Source of the DNA: Paenibacillus_AA sp045062745
Lineage (GTDB): Bacteria; Bacillota; Bacilli; Paenibacillales; NBRC-103111
Direction of reading: 5' to 3'
Assembly (NCBI RefSeq): GCF_045062745.1
Contig: NZ_JBJGED010000033.1
Location: forward strand, 13,449-77,448
DNA: 64,000 nucleotides
Shown in pieces: positions 59,268 through 64,000 of this stretch. The stretch's first letter is position 1, and each line of letters opens with the position of its first letter. The translations under genes were made by a program, and so were the position numbers. The notes beneath the pieces were generated by a model. It saw only the letters and a list, made by a program, of their open reading frames with translations. It had not been told where the DNA came from and ran no database searches.

Positions 59268-60995
59268 TCACGCCTCGACCAATGCCGCGAACTGTGCGCG
59301 GTGCAGCCGGGCGTACACGCCGTCCGCCGCCATGAGCTGTTCGTGCGTGCCCTGCTCCTCGACGCCTTCCTCGGTGACGACGACGATGCGGTCCGCATGG
59401 CGGATCGTCGCGAGCCGGTGAGCGATGATGAGTGTCGTCCGGTTCACCGCGAGCTCCTCGAGCGACTGCTGGATGACCGCCTCTGTCTCGGTATCGAGGG
59501 CAGACGTCGCTTCGTCCAGAATCAGGATCGGCGGATTCTTCAGGAACATGCGCGCGATCGCGAGCCGCTGGCGCTGGCCGCCCGACAGCTTGAAGCCGCG
59601 CTCGCCGATGAGCGTGTCGAGGCCGTCCGGCAGCGAGTCGATGAGCGCGCCGAGATGCGCCCGGCGGGCGGCCTCGAGGATGTCTGCGTCGCTCGCGCCG
59701 AGCCGGCCGTAGGCAATGTTCTCGCGCATTGTGCCGTTGAACAGGAAGACGTCCTGCTGCACGATGCCGATGTGCGACCGCAGCGAGCGCTGCGTCATGC
59801 GGCGGATGTCGAGGCCGTCGATCGAGATCACGCCTTCGTCGACTTCGTAGAAGCGCGGGATCAAGCTGCACAGCGTCGATTTTCCGGCGCCGGACGGCCC
59901 GACGAACGCCACCGTCTCCCCTTCGCGGATGCTCAGATCGACGCGGCTCAGCACCTTCGTATGATTCTCGTAACCGAACGTGACTTGATCGAACCGGATG
60001 TTGCCCCGCAGCTGCTTCACCTCGATCGCGTCCGGTGCGTCGACCACGTCGGGCTCGGTGTCAAGCAGGTCGCAGAACCGCTTGAACCCGGCCATCCCCT
60101 TCGGATAGTTCTCCATCAGGGCGTTGATCTTGTCGATCGGCTTCAGGAAAATGTTCACGTAGAGCAGGAAGCCGACGAGCTCGCCGTAGCTCAGCTTCTC
60201 CTGATAGGCGAACCACGCTCCGCAGATCAGCACGATCAGCGAAATGAGCCGGGTCAGCATGTATATGCCGGAGGAGCTGAATGAAATCGCGAGGTACGAC
60301 CGCAGCTTCGCCAGGCGGAAGGCGGCGTTGTTCGTGCGGAACCGCGATTCCTCGAACGACTCGTTGCCGAACGACTTCACGACCCGGATGCCGGCTACAC
60401 TGTCTTCCACGCGGGCGTTCACGTCTGCGATCGTAGAGAACATCTGGGTCGCGGCAGCGTTCAGCTTTTTATTGAAATAGACGATCAGCCAGACGAGCAC
60501 CGGCACGACGAGGAACGTGATGACGGCGAGCTGCCAATTGACCGTCAGCATAATCCCGAAGGCTCCGGCGAACGTCATGCAGGCAATGAAGAAATCTTCC
60601 GGACCGTGATGCGCCATCTCGCCGATATCGAACAGATCGTTCGTGAGGCGCGACATCACATGGCCCGTCTTCGTATTGTCGAAGAAGCGGAACGATAGTT
60701 TCTGAACATGGCTGAACAGCTGCTGACGCATGTCGGTCTCGATGTTGATGCCGAGCTTGTGGCCCCAATAGTTCACCACGAACTGCAGCCCCATGCTGAC
60801 CAGGTATAGTGTGAGCAAGCCGGCGCCGGCTGCCGTAATGGTCGACCATCGGCCGGTCGGGAGCAGCGAATCGATCATCCACTGCACGGAGAGCGGGAAG
60901 GCGAGCTCGAGCAGTGCCGCTACGATCGCGCACGTAAAGTCAAGGACGAATAACCGGGTGTGAGGAACATAATACGTAAAAAATCGTTTCAACAA
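59268..60995 (-). CDS. ABC half-transporter exporter (multidrug/lipid type)
   Basis: 575 aa. Six helices form the N-terminal membrane domain (about 1-320), then an ATPase with Walker A GPSGAGKST, signature LSGGQRQRLA, Walker B ILILDEATSALD and switch His IAHRL. Works as a dimer; substrate unknown. TTG at 60995 lies 11 bases after AAGGAGG and matches the usual N-terminus beginning just before KRFF; an ATG at 61016 abuts a weaker site. Single gene. Confidence 0.9.
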   Translation of the reverse strand: MLKRFFTYYVPHTRLFVLDFTCAIVAALLELAFPLSVQWMIDSLLPTGRWSTITAAGAGLLTLYLVSMGLQFVVNYWGHKLGINIETDMRQQLFSHVQKLSFRFFDNTKTGHVMSRLTNDLFDIGEMAHHGPEDFFIACMTFAGAFGIMLTVNWQLAVITFLVVPVLVWLIVYFNKKLNAAATQMFSTIADVNARVEDSVAGIRVVKSFGNESFEESRFRTNNAAFRLAKLRSYLAISFSSSGIYMLTRLISLIVLICGAWFAYQEKLSYGELVGFLLYVNIFLKPIDKINALMENYPKGMAGFKRFCDLLDTEPDVVDAPDAIEVKQLRGNIRFDQVTFGYENHTKVLSRVDLSIREGETVAFVGPSGAGKSTLCSLIPRFYEVDEGVISIDGLDIRRMTQRSLRSHIGIVQQDVFLFNGTMRENIAYGRLGASDADILEAARRAHLGALIDSLPDGLDTLIGERGFKLSGGQRQRLAIARMFLKNPPILILDEATSALDTETEAVIQQSLEELAVNRTTLIIAHRLATIRHADRIVVVTEEGVEEQGTHEQLMAADGVYARLHRAQFAALVEA

Positions 60996-61266
60996 CGGGG
61001 GAACTGCCTCCTTCATCCTACACATTTGTAGGTCAGCTCTTATGCGGATTCTTACTATTGTTCCATCGTAGCGGGCTGTCCTTGTACCGTCAAGGGAGAA
61101 AACCGTTGTAGCCGTTCTCCGACTTGCATCGGCTTGGCCGCACGGTATAATATATTGACACCGCCATCATATGTTAGTAAGAAATCGGTAACAACCGGTG
61201 TAAAAAAGGAATTCGGCGCGCTCGTGGAGAATGGAATGCAAGGATGGAGAAGAAGGAGGATGGGCT

Positions 61267-61449
61267 GTGCTCGACACCGGATCGGTTATTTTGTTCACGA
61301 TCGTGTCTTTCTCGCTGGCACTCGTCTTGATCCTGTCGCGGGACACGATCCCGCCTCAGCTGAGACGGTTCATGGCCTTGATCGCGATCCTGCTCGTGAG
61401 CTGTTCGTTTTTCCTGCTGCTCTACAGCATGATCGGTTCGTTCGGCTAG
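61267..61449 (+). CDS. Small two-helix membrane protein
   Basis: 60 aa. Two hydrophobic helices (about residues 4-22 and 36-57) joined by a charged loop SRDTIPPQLRR. Not recognised beyond that. GTG at 61267 lies 8 bases after AAGGAGG; the longer open frame to 61231 has no ribosome site. Upstream of pepF in the same direction. Confidence 0.7.
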   Translation: MLDTGSVILFTIVSFSLALVLILSRDTIPPQLRRFMALIAILLVSCSFFLLLYSMIGSFG

Positions 61450-61497
61450 CAAACTTTTCATAAGGACGCGCTCCGGCGGTCATACTAGGGAAACTGT

Positions 61498-61546
61498 CCC
61501 CGCACAGGTAGCTGGCCTGGATGATGATCCGGCCTGTCCCGCGGGG
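61498..61546 (+). repeat. Strong hairpin in the pepF leader
   Basis: CCCCGC-ACAGG (61498-61508) pairs with CCTGT (61533-61537) and GCGGGG (61541-61546), with a CCGG/CTGG pair inside. No T run follows, so it is more likely a leader structure than a terminator. Confidence 0.55.
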
Positions 61547-61586
61547 CCCCGAATAAAGACTACGGAGCCGAGGAGCACCAACACTC

Positions 61587-63518
61587 ATGAAACTGTTGCC
61601 CGCCGCCCTGACCCTGTCCCTGCTCTCTGTCTCCCTGTCGGCCGCCGCCTGGCCGGTCTCATCCGTTCAAGCCACGCAGGATGCAGCTTCCCAAGGATTA
61701 CCGAAATTATCCACTAGGAGGGTACCTATGAATCAAGTATTGAAGCGTTCGGAGGTTGCGAAGGAACACCGCTGGAAGGTTGAAGATTTGTTCGCCAGCC
61801 AGAAGCAGTGGGACGCCGAGTACGAGGAAGTAAAGTCTCTGCTGAAGCAAGTCGGCCAGTTCGAAGGCAAATTGAAGGATGCGAACGCCGTCAAAGCGTG
61901 CTTCAAGCTCGACGACGACATCTCCCTACATACCGAGCGTCTGTACGTATACGCCAACATGAAGCATCATGAAGATATGGCGGACGCCACATATCAAGCG
62001 CTCTCCGAAAAATCCAAAAAACTTAGCGTCGAAGTAGGGGAAGCGACATCGTTCATTACGCCGGAAATTCTCGCCCTGTCCGACGAGGAGCTGAAGGCAA
62101 TGGTCGTTAATCCAGAGCTCAGCGAATACAAGAAGACGCTGGAAGACATGCTGCGCCAAAAGCCGCACATCCTGTCCAAGGCCGAGGAAGCGCTGATGGC
62201 TCAGGTCGGCAACCTGTCGTCGGCGCCGAGCACCATCTTCGGCATGATCAACAATGCCGACATGAAGTTCCCGAAGGTGAAGAACGAGCAAGGCGAAGAG
62301 GTCGAGCTGACGCACGGCCGCTACATTCAGTTCCTGGAGAGCCCGAAGCGCGAAGTGCGCGAAGCCGCCTTCAAGGCGATGTACGCCACATATGCGAAGC
62401 AAAAGAACACGCTCGCCTCGACCTTAAACGCGAATGTAACAAAAAATTTATTTTACTCCAAAGCTCGCAAATACCCGTCCGCCCTGGAGGCGACGCTGTA
62501 CGGCGACAATATTCCGGTCAGCGTGTATACGAACCTGATCGCCACGATCCATGAGAGCCTTCCGCTCCTCCACCGTTATATGGAATTGCGGAAGAAGCTG
62601 CTCAAGGTCGACGAGCTGCATATGTACGATCTGTTCGCTCCCCTCGTGGAGGAGTACAAGATGGACATCACGTTCGAGGACGCCAAGAAGACCGTCATGG
62701 AGAGCGTCAAGCCGCTGGGCGAGAAATATCGCGAGATCCTGAAGGACGGCTTCACGAACGGCTGGATCGACGTTTACGAGAATGAAGGCAAACGCAGCGG
62801 CGCTTACAGCTGGGGCGCATACGGTACGCACCCTTATGTGCTGCTGAACCACAAGGACAACTTGAACAGCATGTTCACCTTGACGCACGAGATGGGCCAT
62901 GCGATCCATTCTTACTTGTCCGATGCCAATCAGAACTATCGGGACGCGCAGTATACGATTTTCCTCGCCGAGGTGGCTTCCACGCTCAACGAAGCGCTGC
63001 TGATGGATTATATGCTGAAGAAGTCGACCGATCCGAAGGAAAAAATGTACCTGCTCACATACTACGCCGACCAGTTCCGGACGACCGTGTTCCGGCAGAC
63101 GATGTTCGCGGAGTTCGAGAAAATCGTTCACGAGAAAGCGGAAGCCGGCGAATCGCTGACGCATCAAGATCTGAGCAAGATTTATTACGACCTCAATAAG
63201 CAATATCACGGGAATGCGATGGTCGTCGACCAGGATATCGAGATGGAATGGGCGCGCATCCCTCATTTCTACAACAGCTTCTACGTGTTCAAGTATGCGA
63301 CCGGCTTCTCGGCGGCGACGAGCTTCTCGAAGCAAATTCTGGACGAAGGCCAGCCGGCCGTCGACCGCTACCTCGGCTTCCTGAAGAGCGGCGGCAGCGA
63401 CTTCTCGATCGAGATCTTGAAGCGCGCGGGCGTCGACATGTCTTCGCCTGAGCCGATTCGTCAGGCTATGAGCGTGTTCCAGGGCCTGATCGAGGAGATG
63501 GAGAAGCTGGTGCAGTAG
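61587..63518 (+). CDS. pepF: Oligoendopeptidase F (M3 family), two possible starts
   Basis: 643 aa from the first ATG. The body (from M48) is a normal-length PepF: zinc site THEMGHAIH with H434, E435 and H438, and a distant Glu about 25 residues on (EVASTLNE). From M48 the first His is residue 387, as in the Lactococcus enzyme. PepF cuts peptides of 7-17 residues. Residues 1-29 form a typical signal peptide (positive start, long hydrophobic core, VQA cleavage site). Both ATG 61587 (GAGGAG, 11-base gap) and ATG 61728 (AGGAGGG, 6-base gap) have ribosome sites. Confidence 0.93.
   Translation: MKLLPAALTLSLLSVSLSAAAWPVSSVQATQDAASQGLPKLSTRRVPMNQVLKRSEVAKEHRWKVEDLFASQKQWDAEYEEVKSLLKQVGQFEGKLKDANAVKACFKLDDDISLHTERLYVYANMKHHEDMADATYQALSEKSKKLSVEVGEATSFITPEILALSDEELKAMVVNPELSEYKKTLEDMLRQKPHILSKAEEALMAQVGNLSSAPSTIFGMINNADMKFPKVKNEQGEEVELTHGRYIQFLESPKREVREAAFKAMYATYAKQKNTLASTLNANVTKNLFYSKARKYPSALEATLYGDNIPVSVYTNLIATIHESLPLLHRYMELRKKLLKVDELHMYDLFAPLVEEYKMDITFEDAKKTVMESVKPLGEKYREILKDGFTNGWIDVYENEGKRSGAYSWGAYGTHPYVLLNHKDNLNSMFTLTHEMGHAIHSYLSDANQNYRDAQYTIFLAEVASTLNEALLMDYMLKKSTDPKEKMYLLTYYADQFRTTVFRQTMFAEFEKIVHEKAEAGESLTHQDLSKIYYDLNKQYHGNAMVVDQDIEMEWARIPHFYNSFYVFKYATGFSAATSFSKQILDEGQPAVDRYLGFLKSGGSDFSIEILKRAGVDMSSPEPIRQAMSVFQGLIEEMEKLVQ
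61728..61730 (+). promoter_or_regulatory. Internal pepF start with strong ribosome site
   Basis: AGGAGGG lies 6 bases before this ATG, inside the longer frame. Using it gives a 596-aa cytoplasmic enzyme without the signal peptide. Confidence 0.7.
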
Positions 63519-63584
63519 GCACGACGAAAAAAAGCGGGTGCCGTTCAGGGTCAAGCGACAGTGATGGAGAGCCGCAGCCGTTCC

Positions 63585-63698
63585 GAGTGAGAAGACACTT
63601 GCCTTTGCTCAAACATCTTGTTTGAAGCTCCTTCTTATGATTTTGCTAGTGGTATGGAGCTTCAAGCCAAAACTCGCCGGCAAGTATTCTTCTCACTC
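63585..63698. repeat. Long imperfect inverted repeat with competing inner hairpins
   Basis: GAGTGAGAAGA plus ACTTGCC (63585-63603) pair with GGCAAGT plus TCTTCTCACTC (63679-63698), 18 base pairs with one small internal loop. Inside, TCAAACA/TGTTTGA (63609-63625) and TTGAAGCTCC/GGAGCTTCAA (63622-63631 with 63656-63665) overlap and cannot both form. Confidence 0.75.
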
Positions 63699-63777
63699 TC
63701 CACTTCGGTTCTCCGCCTCGCTTCGAGGTCCTTCCCCAGCTTCTGTGGGGGAGTTGTAGTATTAAGAGCAAGTCAGG

Positions 63778-63818
63778 CACGCCTCTCTCGTTGGGAGGCG
63801 TGCTGTTTGTTGTTTTCG
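63778..63818 (+). terminator. Likely intrinsic terminator of the folded region
   Basis: GCACGCCTC (63778-63786) pairs with GAGGCGTGC (63795-63803), followed by TGTTTGTTGTTTT. Confidence 0.65.
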
Positions 63819-64000
63819 TTGTTGTTAACCTAAGTTTACAATTAAGCCAACCAGCCTTACAATTTCGCGGGTAAATCCTTCGATTCTGCCGTCATTGTAA
63901 GGCTAACCGTTACTACTTAGGTGGCGCAAGATTAAAAGTGGAAATGCCCTCGATAGGCTAGCTGAAGGGAAGCAATAATCGGTCGGTTTTGCTTGAGGAG

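Larger units (their letters stand above)
63519..64000. other. Folded non-coding stretch at the right edge
   Basis: No convincing gene. The sequence is rich in inverted repeats: the long stem at 63585-63698, CCTCG/CGAGG at 63716-63727, CCCCA/TGGGG at 63734-63750, GCACGCCTC/GAGGCGTGC at 63778-63803 with a T-rich tail, and AGCCTTACAAT (63853-63863)/ATTGTAAGGCT (63894-63904). The minus strand at about 63768-63703 can encode a short tail NSPTEAGEGPRSEAENRSGE that looks like the C-terminus of an IS1341-type TnpB protein, but nothing larger survives. Confidence 0.55.

Noticed and set aside
63618..63833. 71-codon open frame in the folded region
   Set aside because: It runs straight through several strong hairpins, has no ribosome site and reads as low-complexity Leu/Ser/Arg sequence.
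1..64000. CRISPR array, rRNA or tRNA genes
   Set aside because: No regularly spaced repeats with unique spacers and no tRNA T-loop or rRNA blocks were found on either strand by reading.

Overview
The window looks like chromosome of a high-GC member of the Paenibacillaceae (Paenibacillus or a close relative such as Cohnella). The reasons are a Gram-positive style of ribosome binding site with many GTG and TTG starts, intrinsic terminators after most transcription units, a spore cortex hydrolase (SleB), YheC/D-, YugP-, YitT-, DUF624- and DUF4247-type proteins, and an Lpl-type sugar ABC importer with a membrane-bound AraC regulator. No prophage, CRISPR array, rRNA or tRNA was found.

Layout. 1-11 kb: the end of citramalate synthase, a TlpA-type thioredoxin, an MFS exporter, a stand-alone JAMM peptidase, an ammonium-transport operon (amtB, a DUF294 nucleotidyltransferase, a DnaQ-type exonuclease) with a GlnR/TnrA box, a divergent MerR regulator, YugP, a GltC-like LysR gene with a rhomboid protease, and a WGxxGxxG surface protein. 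11-21 kb: thiol peroxidase, a DeoR/aldolase/PfkB sugar-phosphate unit, glpX, sleB, an fsa-type transaldolase, a 6S RNA gene that is not protein coding, a DUF624 protein and the DEAD-box helicase cshA with a structured leader. 21-31 kb: a DUF4178/DUF4247 pair, YitT, an MFS transporter, a putative glycoside hydrolase, an FMN reductase, a compact Ytr-type ABC operon with a YtrA operator, and a peroxiredoxin. 31-44 kb: pfkA with a YtpB-type terpene cyclase, a MATE-like/MFS pair, a tail-collar protein and a collagen-like glycine-rich protein, a Bcr-type ABC exporter, a nitroreductase and RNase J. 44-50 kb: a methyltransferase, an AT-richer pair (DUF6492 and YheC/D ATP-grasp), a Gfo/Idh/MocA oxidoreductase, a repeat-rich non-coding stretch and a CysP-type permease. 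50-57 kb: an AraC sensor-regulator followed by an operon of two ABC permeases, solute-binding lipoprotein, ACMSD-like amidohydrolase and Rieske ferredoxin, with cre sites. 57-64 kb: an AT-richer methyltransferase and TipA-like MerR regulator, an ABC exporter, oligoendopeptidase F with two possible starts, and a highly folded non-coding tail.

What works together. Central carbon flow is well represented (pfkA, fsa, glpX, aldolase, PfkB kinase). Nitrogen control is visible at amtB, where one perfect GlnR/TnrA box lies just inside the transcript and a near match lies upstream of the promoter. Carbon catabolite control is visible at the importer operon. Cell-envelope stress is suggested by the YtrA-type operon. 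The observations most worth following are the amtB operon that carries a GlnD-like nucleotidyltransferase fold protein in the position where PII is usual, the 6S RNA, the importer-amidohydrolase-Rieske operon, the two-start PepF, and two structured non-coding stretches that share short sequence with each other.

All family names are from reading motifs and remembered family features; nothing was searched.
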